64,000 bases of DNA from positions 496,001 to 560,000 of the forward strand of contig NZ_CP048397.1 of assembly GCF_010384365.1 (NCBI RefSeq). Reading direction: 5' to 3'. The translations under genes were made by a program, and so were the position numbers. Positions 56,228-64,000 of this stretch are shown here, piece after piece. Below the pieces are notes generated by a model. The model searched no databases, was not told the origin of the DNA, and saw only the letters and a list, made by a program, of their open reading frames with translations. Source of the stretch: Streptomyces sp. S4.7 (GTDB lineage Bacteria; Actinomycetota; Actinomycetes; Streptomycetales; Streptomycetaceae). Each line of letters opens with the position of its first letter. Position 1 is the first letter of the stretch.

Positions 56228-58162
56228 GTGCAGGATCCTCGTACGTCCAGAACCACCCCGCTCCCTCCGGCCGGCCGGCCGGAACCCCGCTCCGAAGGCT
56301 CGGACGCGGATCTCGTCGCCGCGCTGAGGACCCGCGACAGCGACGAAGAGGACCACGCCACCGCGCTGTTGCTCGCCCGGCACTGGCAGGCCCTGCTCGA
56401 CTACGCCGAGATCCGCTCCCCCTCGGCGGACGCCGCCTCCACGCTCGCCACCGCCGCCTTCGGCAAGGTCCTGGACGCCCTGCGCCGCTGCGGTCCCGTC
56501 CCCGCCCTGCGGCCCCAATTCCTTATGACGGCGCGTCATACGGCCGCCGTCTGGGCGGCCGGGGGACAGCAGGCCGACAACGTATGGGAGCACCACGTAC
56601 CGCCCGCGGCCCCCGCCCCGGGAGGCACCGGGGAGACGGACCCGCCGGAGAATCGGCGCCTCGCCTTCCACGCATTCCAGGCAATGCCCGCGTCCGCGCG
56701 CTGCCTGCTCTGGCATACCGAGGTCGAGGCGGAGCCCATAACCGTACCGGCCGGTCTGCTCGGCATCGACCCGGAAAGCGCGCTCGCCGAACTGCGACAC
56801 GCACATGAACTCTTCCGGTCCGGCTGTGTACGCGCGCATATCCAACTCGCGCCGGACAAGGAATGCCGTCACTACAACCGGCTGCTGGACGTGTCACTGC
56901 GCCGCGGCGGTGCTTTGCTCCCGGACATCCAGCAGCATCTGGTGGTCTGCGAGCACTGCGGTCACGCCACCGAGCAGTTCGTCCACTTCGAGGGGCGGGC
57001 GGCCGTGCTGCTCGCCGAGGCGCTCCTCGGTCCGCACGCCGGGCGCTATCTCGACTCCCGGCCGGGCCGGCGCGGCGCCGCCTGGGCGGCGGGAGGCGCG
57101 GGAGGAGGCCGCGGCGGACGCCACTCGCTGGGCGGACGCCCGCGCGTGCTGCCCCGTGTCACGGTCCTGGGCAAGCGTGTGATGACCACCCCCGGCAGAC
57201 CGAGGACCGTACTGCTCAGTGGCCTCGGCCTCATGACCGTCGGCCTGCTCGCCATGACCGTCTCCGGTCTCACCGCCGACGACGGTGGCGGCGAGGCGAT
57301 GGGCCCGGCCGCGCCCATCGGCTCGGAGAGCGGCACGGTGTCCCCCGACCCGGGTTCACAGGGCGTCGCCGGCCCCGGCCAGGAGCCGCCGACCGGCTCC
57401 GCCGGACTTCCGCCGGGTGCCGTGCGCACGGCGTTGCGCAGCGCGGACGCCGATCTCTGCCTCGATCTGCGGGACACCCGCCCCCGAGCCGGGTCCGAGG
57501 CGACGCTGGCCATCTGCTCGTCTTCCGCGCAGACCCAGCAGTGGCTCTACGAGGAGGACGGCCTGCTGCGCAACGGCGCCGAGAGCGAACTCTGCCTCAA
57601 CTCCCATACGGTCGACGGCTCCCTCGTCCTGTGGCCGTGCACCGATTCCGCCGCCCCGAACGCCGCCGACGTGCGCTACGACCTGACGGTCCAGGGGCAT
57701 GTGATCCCCCGGTGGGACGACTCGCTGGCCGTCGTGCCGACGACTCCCACGGCCGGTACGTCCGTCGTGTCCAAGGTCCGCGACGAGTCCACACTCCAGA
57801 ACTGGTCGACCGACACCGCGCCGGACAGCCCCAAGTCCCTTCCGGTCGTGGGCGAGGGCCGGGCGACCGCCCCGCCCGCCGGGTCGACGTCCGTACGCCG
57901 GAACACTGTCGGGTCGACGGGTCCGACGGGGTCGGCAAAGTCCGTGGAGTCCCCGGAGCGCGGTGGCGGACGGCATGCCGGCGCGCGCGAGTCGGGCCGG
58001 CCGAGCGCGGGCAGAGCGGCAACGGGGACGGACGTCACCGCGGTCGTGCGGACAAGGATGTCCGGAGCCAGGGCGCCGACGCGGCCGGCGAGCGGGGCCG
58101 GCACGGACAGCAGGGCTGCGATGACGGCCGGGACGACGGCTGAGGGATCGGGACTCAGCTGA
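56228..58162 (+). CDS. Sigma-like/zinc-finger membrane protein with extracellular ricin-type domain
   Basis: 644 residues in five parts. Residues ~20-110: helices like ECF sigma region 2 (SDADLVAALRTRDSDEEDHA, HWQALLDYAEIRSPSADAAS, TAAFGKVLDALRR). ~135-200: a region-4-like helical pair (AFQAMPASARCLLWHTEVEA, LLGIDPESALAELRHAHELF). ~215-245: a zinc-finger-like H-x-x-VCEHCGH anti-sigma motif. ~320-340: one membrane helix (TVLLSGLGLMTVGLLAMTVS). ~400-520: an extracellular ricin-type lectin domain (DLCLDLRDTRPRAGS, TQQWLYEEDGLLRNGAESEL). The tail is disordered. GTG start at 56228 is provisional. It resembles ECF sigma groups with membrane and carbohydrate-binding extensions; its DNA-binding role is inference. 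Confidence 0.6.
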   Translation: MQDPRTSRTTPLPPAGRPEPRSEGSDADLVAALRTRDSDEEDHATALLLARHWQALLDYAEIRSPSADAASTLATAAFGKVLDALRRCGPVPALRPQFLMTARHTAAVWAAGGQQADNVWEHHVPPAAPAPGGTGETDPPENRRLAFHAFQAMPASARCLLWHTEVEAEPITVPAGLLGIDPESALAELRHAHELFRSGCVRAHIQLAPDKECRHYNRLLDVSLRRGGALLPDIQQHLVVCEHCGHATEQFVHFEGRAAVLLAEALLGPHAGRYLDSRPGRRGAAWAAGGAGGGRGGRHSLGGRPRVLPRVTVLGKRVMTTPGRPRTVLLSGLGLMTVGLLAMTVSGLTADDGGGEAMGPAAPIGSESGTVSPDPGSQGVAGPGQEPPTGSAGLPPGAVRTALRSADADLCLDLRDTRPRAGSEATLAICSSSAQTQQWLYEEDGLLRNGAESELCLNSHTVDGSLVLWPCTDSAAPNAADVRYDLTVQGHVIPRWDDSLAVVPTTPTAGTSVVSKVRDESTLQNWSTDTAPDSPKSLPVVGEGRATAPPAGSTSVRRNTVGSTGPTGSAKSVESPERGGGRHAGARESGRPSAGRAATGTDVTAVVRTRMSGARAPTRPASGAGTDSRAAMTAGTTAEGSGLS

Positions 58163-59126
58163 CACCGGTTCCGTGTGCCATCAACAGCCCCACGTCCAGC
58201 GCCGCCACCGCCACCGCTCCGACGAACGGCGCCTTCTCCCGGCGGCGGCCGACCACCAGAGCTGTGACGGCGATCGCTCCGGCGGCCGGCGGGACGAACA
58301 CGGCGCCCGCGCCGGGAGGGCCCTGCGGGCCCAGCGTCAGCACCACCGACGCGGCGACCAGCGGGACGGGGAGCAGCAACCGCGTGCCGGTGGCGCCGAA
58401 TCGGTGCGGGAGCCCTCGTACTCCGTTGGCCAGATCGGCCCGGATGTCGGGCAGGACGTCCGCGAGGTGCGCCCCCACACCGAGCAGCGCGCCCGCGCCG
58501 GCGGCCCACCAGAGGGGCCAGGGGCTGCCGGGCAGACTCAGTGAGACGAGCGCGGGCAGGCTCGCGAATCCGATCGCGTACGGCAGCCAGGACAGCGCGG
58601 TGGCCTTCAGCCGCAGGTTGTACGCCCAGGCCGCGGCGACCGCGATCAGGTGCGCGGTGCCGGCGAGCACCCCGCAGGCCAGTGAGAGAGGCACACAGAG
58701 GGCGAGCGCGCCGAACGCCCCGGCCCATACCGTCCCTTCGCCGACCTTCCCGGCGGCGACGGGCTTGTCACGACGGCCGGTGGCGATATCGCGCCGGGCG
58801 TCGTACGCGTCGTTGCACCAGCCCACGGAGAGCTGACCGGTCAGCACCGCGGCGGTGAGCAGCAGACAACGGCCCGCGCCGTGGCCCGCGGTGACGGCGA
58901 GCGCGAGGGTGAGCGTGGTGACGGCGACCACCGGTCCGGGGTGGCAGGACAGTGCCAGGGCCCACACGAACGCGCCCGGTCGTGGTGCGCTGCGCGGGGT
59001 CGGGGCGCAGCCGGCCCCCGCCTCGCGTGTATTCGTCCCCGGGTCCACTTCGGCGTCCACGCGCCGATCGTAGGCGCGCCGGCTCCGTCGGCGTGGCAGC
59101 CGGACGGGCGACTTACGGTGTCTCAT
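58155..59126 (-). CDS. UbiA-family prenyltransferase
   Basis: 323 residues with about eight membrane helices. The two Asp-rich motifs that bind Mg-prenyl diphosphate are present: NDAYDARRD (NDxxDxxxD) and DVLPDIRAD (DxxxDxxxD type). The protein attaches an isoprenyl chain to an aromatic acceptor in the membrane. It starts 50 bp from, and divergent to, a type III PKS operon, so its acceptor may be the resorcinol or quinone made there. The ATG at 59126 has a weak AGGACGG site; a GTG ~20 codons later is possible. The 3' end overlaps the ricin-protein gene by 8 bp, convergently. Confidence 0.85.
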   Translation of the reverse strand: MRHRKSPVRLPRRRSRRAYDRRVDAEVDPGTNTREAGAGCAPTPRSAPRPGAFVWALALSCHPGPVVAVTTLTLALAVTAGHGAGRCLLLTAAVLTGQLSVGWCNDAYDARRDIATGRRDKPVAAGKVGEGTVWAGAFGALALCVPLSLACGVLAGTAHLIAVAAAWAYNLRLKATALSWLPYAIGFASLPALVSLSLPGSPWPLWWAAGAGALLGVGAHLADVLPDIRADLANGVRGLPHRFGATGTRLLLPVPLVAASVVLTLGPQGPPGAGAVFVPPAAGAIAVTALVVGRRREKAPFVGAVAVAALDVGLLMAHGTGVS

Positions 59127-59175
59127 TCCGTCCTACGGGTGTTGGACCGGTTATGACATCACCAGGCTGGAATCG

Positions 59176-60282
59176 ATGACCCGAATCGCCGCCGTTCAGG
59201 GCGTCCTGGCTCCGTACCGCCATCCCCAGTCCGAGATCACCGACATGGTGGCGCGCACCTGTCTGCCGGCCGGGGCCGACCGGCGCGTACTGGACCGGCT
59301 GCACGCGAGCTCGGGGGTCCGCTCGCGCCACATGGCCCTGCCGCTGGACGACTACGCCAAGATCGACGGGTTCGGCTCCGCAAACGACGTCTTCATCGAG
59401 GTCGCGGGGGATCTGGGCGCCGACGCGGTGCGCGGAGCGCTCCGTACGGCGGGGCTGCGGCCCGAGGACGTGGATCTGCTGCTGTTCACCTCCGTCACCG
59501 GCGTGGCCGCCCCCTCCGTGGACGCGCGTCTCGTCGGACGGCTCGGACTGCGCCCGGATGTGAAACGGGTGCCGGTCTTCGGTCTCGGCTGTGTCGCGGG
59601 CGCGGCGGGCGTCGCGAGGCTCCACGACTATCTGCGCGGCTGGCCCGAACAGGTGGCGGTGCTGCTGTCGGTCGAGCTGTGCTCGCTCACCTTCCAGCGC
59701 GACGACGCGTCGATGGCGAATCTGGTGGCGAGCGGGCTGTTCGGGGACGGGGCAGCGGCTCTGGTGGCGGTGGGCGAGCGTTTTCCCGCGCCCTCGGGTA
59801 CGTCGGGCGGGTCGGGCCCGTCGGCCGGCGGGGCTCCGACGGTGGCCGGCCCCTCGATCGTCGCCACACGCAGCAGGATGTACCCGGACACCGGCCATGT
59901 GATGGGCTGGTCCATCACGGGTTCCGGCTTCCGGGTCGTCCTCGATCCCTCGGTGCCCGACGTCGTCCGCCGCTTTCTCGCCGACGACGTACGCGCGTTC
60001 CTCGCGGAGCACGGGCTGACGCCCGGCGACATCACCGGGTGGGTCTGCCACCCGGGCGGCCCGAAGGTGCTGGAGGCCGTGAGCGAGTCGCTCGCCCTGC
60101 CCGAGGGCGCCCTCGACGTCACCTGGCGCTCGCTGTCCGAGGTGGGGAATCTGTCGTCGTCATCGGTCCTGCACGTGCTGCGGGACACCCTCGCCCGGTC
60201 CGCCCCTGAGCCGGGCAGCCCCGGCCTGATGATCGCGATGGGCCCCGGATTCTGCTGCGAACTCGTACTGATCCGCTGGTGA
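59176..60282 (+). CDS. Type III polyketide synthase, SrsA-like alkylresorcinol synthase
   Basis: 368 residues, chalcone-synthase fold. Catalytic triad: Cys in FGLGCVAGAAG, His in VCHPGGPKVLEA, Asn in SEVGNLSSSSV; GFCCELVLIRW at the end is conserved. It condenses a fatty acyl starter with (methyl)malonyl-CoA to make alkylresorcinols or pyrones. A Gly/Ser/Pro-rich insertion (about residues 212-232) is unusual. The next two genes encode a methyltransferase and a flavin hydroxylase, the same order as srsA-srsB-srsC of S. griseus, which makes phenolic lipids linked to penicillin resistance. Start at 59176 is set by homology at MTRIAAVQGVLAP. Confidence 0.9.
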   Translation: MTRIAAVQGVLAPYRHPQSEITDMVARTCLPAGADRRVLDRLHASSGVRSRHMALPLDDYAKIDGFGSANDVFIEVAGDLGADAVRGALRTAGLRPEDVDLLLFTSVTGVAAPSVDARLVGRLGLRPDVKRVPVFGLGCVAGAAGVARLHDYLRGWPEQVAVLLSVELCSLTFQRDDASMANLVASGLFGDGAAALVAVGERFPAPSGTSGGSGPSAGGAPTVAGPSIVATRSRMYPDTGHVMGWSITGSGFRVVLDPSVPDVVRRFLADDVRAFLAEHGLTPGDITGWVCHPGGPKVLEAVSESLALPEGALDVTWRSLSEVGNLSSSSVLHVLRDTLARSAPEPGSPGLMIAMGPGFCCELVLIRW

Positions 60283-60295
60283 GTTGGAGAACGAC

Positions 60296-60832
60296 ATGTG
60301 GTGGTACACGGCCCTGGTGCTCGCTGTCGCGGCTGAGCGGATCGTCGAACTCGTCGTCGCCCGGCGGGGCGCCCGCTGGAGTCTGGAGCGCGGTGGTACC
60401 GAGAGCGGGCGCGGGCACTACCCGGCGATGGTGGCCCTGCACACCGCTCTGCTGGCGGGCGCGCTCTGCGAAACGGCCCTGGCCGGGAGGGAGTTCGTGC
60501 CCGCGTTCGGCTGGACGATGGCGGGAGTCGTCGTCGCGGCGCAGGGACTGCGCTGGTGGTGCATCCGGACGCTGGGGCCGCGCTGGAACACACGGGTGAT
60601 CGTCGTGCCCGGCCTGCCGCTGGTGTCCGGCGGCCCCTACCGTCTGCTGCGCCACCCGAACTATGTCGCCGTCGTCGCGGAGGGCCTGGCACTGCCGCTG
60701 GTGCACGGGGCGTGGGTGACGGCCGTCGTCTTCACCGGCCTCAACGCCGTCCTCATGGTGGTTCGGATCCGGTGCGAGAACGCGGCACTCGCCGTCGCCC
60801 CCGCCGGTACGACGGCCGGCGTGCCCGCGTGA
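60296..60832 (+). CDS. Isoprenylcysteine-carboxyl-methyltransferase-like membrane methyltransferase, SrsB-like
   Basis: 178 residues with four to five membrane helices. The SAM-binding signature of ICMT proteins is present: LPLVSGGPYRLLRHPNYVAV (the RHPxY motif) and VVRIRCENAAL near the end. In srs operons this enzyme O-methylates the alkylresorcinol. The ATG at 60296 has TTGGAGA just upstream, 14 bp after the PKS stop; it overlaps the next gene by 4 bp. Confidence 0.88.
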   Translation: MWWYTALVLAVAAERIVELVVARRGARWSLERGGTESGRGHYPAMVALHTALLAGALCETALAGREFVPAFGWTMAGVVVAAQGLRWWCIRTLGPRWNTRVIVVPGLPLVSGGPYRLLRHPNYVAVVAEGLALPLVHGAWVTAVVFTGLNAVLMVVRIRCENAALAVAPAGTTAGVPA

Positions 60833-61842
60833 TCGACGTACTGATCGCCGGTGGCGGCCCCGCCGGTCTCGCCGCCGGGATCCACGCCGCGCGGGCCGGG
60901 CTGCGGGCCGTGGTGGTGGAGCCGCGCACCGCCCCGGTCGACAAGGCGTGCGGGGAGGGCATCATGCCGGGGGGCGTGGCGGCGCTGAGCGCCATGGGCG
61001 TCGAGGTGTCGGGGCGCGAACTGCGCGGTATCCGCTACCGGGACGGTGCGCGGGACGCCGAGGCGTGGTTCCGGGACGGCACGGGGCTCGGAGTGCGCCG
61101 TACGGAACTGCACGCCGCGCTGCGGCGACGGGCGGACGCGCTCGGGGTGGAGACGGTCCGGGGCAAGGTCGGTGAGGTGTGGCAGGGCGCGGACCGGGTC
61201 GTCGCCGGGGGCAGGACCGCGCGGTGGCTGATCGCCGCCGACGGGCTGCACTCGCCGATCCGCCGGGCCCTCGGTCTGGATCTGCCGGACCGCGCGCCGG
61301 CCCGCTACGGTCTGCGGCGGCACTTCCGTGTCGCGCCGTGGTCGGACTTCGTGGAGGTCCACTGGTCGCGGCACGGCGAGGCGTATGTGACGCCTTTGGG
61401 GGACGCTCTCGTGGGTGTGGCGGTGCTGAGTCGCGAGCGGTGTGGCTACGCCGAACACCTGGCCCGCTTCCCGGAGTTGGCGCCATTGCTGGGTGAACGC
61501 GCGGCAAGCGGTGTACGGGGCGCGGGCCCGCTGCGGCAGCGGGTGAGCCGTCCGCTGGCCGGCCGGGTGCTGCTGGTCGGCGACGCCGCCGGGTATGTGG
61601 ACGCGCTGACCGGCGAGGGGGTCGCCCTGGCCCTGTCGACGGCGGGGGCGGCGGTGCGCGCGCTGGCCGAGGGGCGTCCGGGGATGTATCCGGCGGCCTG
61701 GTCGAAACTGACGAGGCGTCACCGGGTGCTCACCGAAGGCCTGTTGAGCGTCACCCGGAGCCCGCGGGCGGCGCGCCTGATCGTGCCCGCCGCGGCCCGG
61801 CTCCCGGCGGTCTTCACGGCGGCGGTCCACGCGCTCCAGTGA
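60829..61842 (+). CDS. FAD-dependent hydroxylase of the geranylgeranyl-reductase fold, SrsC-like
   Basis: 337 residues. DVLIAGGGPAGLAAGIHAAR (FAD, GxGxxG), VDKACGEGIMPGGVAAL (the CGEG substrate motif), RTELHAALRRRAD, and VLLVGDAAGYVDALTGEGVA (GD motif). In S. griseus the third srs gene hydroxylates the resorcinol ring to give alkylquinones. GTGA overlap with the methyltransferase gene. Last gene of the operon; convergent with a NUDIX gene 35 bp away. Confidence 0.87.
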   Translation: MIDVLIAGGGPAGLAAGIHAARAGLRAVVVEPRTAPVDKACGEGIMPGGVAALSAMGVEVSGRELRGIRYRDGARDAEAWFRDGTGLGVRRTELHAALRRRADALGVETVRGKVGEVWQGADRVVAGGRTARWLIAADGLHSPIRRALGLDLPDRAPARYGLRRHFRVAPWSDFVEVHWSRHGEAYVTPLGDALVGVAVLSRERCGYAEHLARFPELAPLLGERAASGVRGAGPLRQRVSRPLAGRVLLVGDAAGYVDALTGEGVALALSTAGAAVRALAEGRPGMYPAAWSKLTRRHRVLTEGLLSVTRSPRAARLIVPAAARLPAVFTAAVHALQ

Positions 61843-61877
61843 CACGCGAGGACGTGGTCGCGGAGTTGCGGGGATTC

Positions 61878-62363
61878 TCAGTCGGTCCCCGTGCCCCGGT
61901 CGAACCAGGTGGGTTCGTCCGCGAGTGACTGCTTGATACGGAAGCGGGCGAACTCCCGCAGCTCGGGCAGCGCGTCCACGGAGAACCAGCCGACCTCCAG
62001 GGACTCGTCGTCGTTGACCCTGGCCTCCCCGCCGGTCGCGCGGCAGCGCACCGTGATGTCCAGGTACTGGCACTGGTCCCCGTTGGGGTAGGTGACGGGC
62101 CGCGGCAGCGCCTGGACGAGCACGATCCGCTCCGCCGTGCAGCGCACGGCGGTCTCCTCGTACACCTCGCGCTCCGCCGTCACCGCGGGCTGCTCCCCCG
62201 GCTCCGAGATCCCGCCGATGACCGACCAGTTGCCGGTGTCGGCGCGTCTGCCCAGCAGCACTCGGCCGTCGTCGTCGAAGACGACCGCGCTGATTCCCGG
62301 CAGCAGCAGCAACTGGTGCCCGGCGGTGGCACGGATCTCGCGGATGAAGTCTGGCGTTCCCAT
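61878..62363 (-). CDS. NUDIX hydrolase
   Basis: 161 residues. PGISAVVFDDDGRVLLGRRA opens the fold and the complete NUDIX box reads GGISEPGEQPAVTAEREVYEETAV (spread over residues ~50-73), with REVYEET supplying metal ligands. FIREIRATAGHQLLLLPG at the N-terminus is typical of actinobacterial NUDIX proteins annotated as ADP-ribose pyrophosphatase-like. Substrate unknown. Confidence 0.88.
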   Translation of the reverse strand: MGTPDFIREIRATAGHQLLLLPGISAVVFDDDGRVLLGRRADTGNWSVIGGISEPGEQPAVTAEREVYEETAVRCTAERIVLVQALPRPVTYPNGDQCQYLDITVRCRATGGEARVNDDESLEVGWFSVDALPELREFARFRIKQSLADEPTWFDRGTGTD

Positions 62364-62385
62364 GCCACGACCCTATGCGCCGGCA

Positions 62386-64000
62386 TCAGCTCATGTCGTC
62401 GGAGGCGGGCCGTCGGCGGGCACGTACGGTGCGCGCGCCCACCCAGCCGAGACCGCCGACGGCGACGGCGACCAGCAGCGCCTCGGGCAGCGTGCCCATC
62501 GTGGTGGCGGGTGTCCGCGAGGAGCGCAGCGGCATCTCACGGACCAGGGCGTCCGGGGTGAACATCTTCGACTCGTCGACGACCTCGCCGTCGGGCATGA
62601 TCATCGCGCTGACGCCGCTGGTGACGGGGACGACGACGGCCCGGCTGTGCTCGACGGCCCGTACGCGGGACATCGCGAGCTGCTGGTAGGTCATCTCGCT
62701 GCGCCCGAACGTGGCGTTGTTGCTCGGTACGGTGATGAGCTGCGCCCCGTGGGTGACGGTGTCGCGCACCGCCCAGTCGAAGGCGGCCTCGTAGCAGGTG
62801 GCGAGACCGACCTTGGTGCCCGCGAGGTCGAACACGCCGACCTTGTCGCCCGGTCCGAAGTCGCGTCGCACCCGGTCGACGTCGGAGCTGAAGATCCGTA
62901 CGAAGGAGCGCATCGGGATGTACTCGCCGAACGGCTGGACATGCCGCTTGTCGTACGTCGCGACGGGCCCGCGCTCGGGATCCCACTTGATCAGTGAGTT
63001 GCGCAGTTTGCCGGTGTCGGGCGAGAGCACGGAGCCGACCACCGTCGGCACGCCGATCGCCTTGACCGCGTCGTCGATGACGAGGCGGGCGTCACCGTTG
63101 CGGTAGGGGTCGAGGTCCGAGGAGTTCTCGGGCCACAGGACGAAGTCGGGCTTCGGCTCCTTGCCGGCCTTGACGTCGGCGGCGAGCTGTTCGGTGCGGT
63201 CGGCGTGGTTGTCGAGCACTTGGCGGCGCTGGGCGTTGAAGTCGAGCCCCAGGCGCGGGACGTTGCCCTGGATCGCCGCGACGGTCGCGGTGCCGTCCTC
63301 TGCGGAGTCGTCCACGAGGGGCAGCGCGGCGAGGGCGCCCACGACGGGGACGAGCACGGACAGCGCGGCGACGGCCACGGCGGCGCGCGGCACCGGCCGC
63401 GTCGTGCCCTCGGCGGGGCGGTCGGCGTCGATGTCGGCCTCGGCCGAGGGGGTGGGCGCGGCGGCGGCGTCGGCTCGGCGGGCGAGGACCAGACGGACGG
63501 CCTCGTACAGACCGAAGCCGCACAGCACGACGGCGAAACCCAGTACCGGCGTGCCGCCCACCGCCGCCAGCGGCAGGAACACGCCGTCCGCCTGGCCGAA
63601 GGCGATCTTGCCCCAGGGGAAGCCGCCGAACGGCACCCGGGCGCGCGCGGCCTCGCCGAGGATCCATACGGCGGCGGCGAACACCGGCCACGCGGGAAGC
63701 CGCGACACGGCCGCGATCCCCGTCCCGACGACGCCGATGAACAGCGCGGACACGGCGGCAAGCGCCACCCACGGCAGCGGGCCGACCTCTTCGCCCGTCC
63801 ACTTCAGCAGCGGCAGCAGGAAGCCGAGACCGGCGAGGAAGCCGAGACCGAATCCGGCGCGCGGGCGCCGGCCCCGCAGGGTCCAGCCGAGCAGGGCGAA
63901 TCCTGGCAGCGCCAGCCACCAGAGTGGGCGGGGCGGGAAGCTCGCGAAGAGCAGCAGCCCGGACAGTGCCGCGGCGCCGGGCCGTACGAACCGGCGCGGC
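62386..64000 (-). CDS. lnt: Apolipoprotein N-acyltransferase (5' end outside window)
   Basis: Membrane enzyme that adds the third acyl chain to lipoproteins. About 538 residues are visible; the reading frame continues past the right edge (LSGLLLFASFPPRPLWWLAL is near the edge), so the start is missing. After N-terminal membrane helices with FGGFPWGKIAFGQ comes the nitrilase domain with the catalytic triad: Glu in VLWPENSSD region, Lys in TYDKRHVQPFGEYIPM, Cys in LATCYEAAFDWAVRD. A ~50-residue polar insert (about AAPTPSAEADIDADRPAEG) follows the fourth helix. C-terminal helix near 62440. Confidence 0.92.
   Translation of the reverse strand, partial: PRRFVRPGAAALSGLLLFASFPPRPLWWLALPGFALLGWTLRGRRPRAGFGLGFLAGLGFLLPLLKWTGEEVGPLPWVALAAVSALFIGVVGTGIAAVSRLPAWPVFAAAVWILGEAARARVPFGGFPWGKIAFGQADGVFLPLAAVGGTPVLGFAVVLCGFGLYEAVRLVLARRADAAAAPTPSAEADIDADRPAEGTTRPVPRAAVAVAALSVLVPVVGALAALPLVDDSAEDGTATVAAIQGNVPRLGLDFNAQRRQVLDNHADRTEQLAADVKAGKEPKPDFVLWPENSSDLDPYRNGDARLVIDDAVKAIGVPTVVGSVLSPDTGKLRNSLIKWDPERGPVATYDKRHVQPFGEYIPMRSFVRIFSSDVDRVRRDFGPGDKVGVFDLAGTKVGLATCYEAAFDWAVRDTVTHGAQLITVPSNNATFGRSEMTYQQLAMSRVRAVEHSRAVVVPVTSGVSAMIMPDGEVVDESKMFTPDALVREMPLRSSRTPATTMGTLPEALLVAVAVGGLGWVGARTVRARRRPASDDMS

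Overview
The window is high-GC DNA with strong G/C bias at third codon positions, Streptomyces-type ribosome binding sites, many secreted polysaccharide-degrading enzymes, and familiar Streptomyces families (LPMO, DhaKLM, Ter proteins, subtilisin inhibitor, graspetide, SrsABC-like phenolic-lipid genes). It reads as an accessory or arm-proximal stretch of a Streptomyces chromosome. No tRNA, rRNA or CRISPR array was seen.

Layout. 1-2.6 kb: an AA10 LPMO (cut by the left edge) and a GH6 cellulase diverge from a spacer with two perfect CebR-type operators. 2.6-4.3 kb: a broken acetyltransferase and a decayed IS5-type transposase. 4.3-9.5 kb: a complete urease operon (ureA-B-C-F-G-D, no ureE) with divergent structural subunits. 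9.7-12.4 kb: a GH62 arabinofuranosidase, a 1.1-kb spacer with xylan-type boxes, and only the first ~50 codons of a GH10 xylanase (xlnA). That fragment is joined to the 3' side of a truncated Ser/Thr kinase gene, which overlaps a frameshifted lipoprotein gene (to 14.6 kb). 14.8-18.9 kb: MFS and EamA transporters and a DsbA-like protein, divergent from a LysR regulator. 19-20.5 kb: remnants of transposases and of a TIGR02679/JetD-like defence gene. 20.5-22.6 kb: dhaKLM. 22.7-27 kb: an old-yellow-enzyme dienoyl-CoA reductase behind a long perfect palindrome, a PadR regulator and a flavin monooxygenase. 27-29.8 kb: terB and terD flank a BlaI repressor/M56 peptidase pair, and near-identical BlaI-type operators precede both ter genes. 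29.9-31.7 kb: a KhtTU-like cation/proton antiporter pair. 32-33.6 kb: a histidine kinase that lost its 5' half, plus its response regulator. 33.6-42.9 kb: a signal-less binding protein, GH127 arabinofuranosidase, a beta-helix secreted protein, a GH75 chitosanase, NUDIX and APC-permease genes. 44.2-48.5 kb: a translationally coupled FGGY kinase/GlpA-like/GlpB-like trio. 48.7-51 kb: an aldehyde dehydrogenase remnant fused to a secreted protein. 51.4-55.6 kb: a Tat-exported phosphoesterase, a subtilisin-inhibitor protein and a graspetide precursor/ATP-grasp pair ending at a 180-bp MITE-like element. 56.2-64 kb: a sigma-like/zinc-finger/ricin membrane protein, UbiA diverging from an srsABC-like operon, a NUDIX gene and lnt (cut by the right edge).

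Two themes stand out. The first is plant and fungal polysaccharide degradation (cellulose, arabinoxylan, arabinan, chitosan) under LacI-type operators. The second is genome decay: several places join gene halves that do not belong together, and several genes carry small indels, including two that compensate within one gene. Either this locus has been rearranged repeatedly or the assembly needs checking. The systems most worth following up are the BlaI/M56-controlled ter module, the unusual urease, and the graspetide pair with the MITE at the maturase stop codon.
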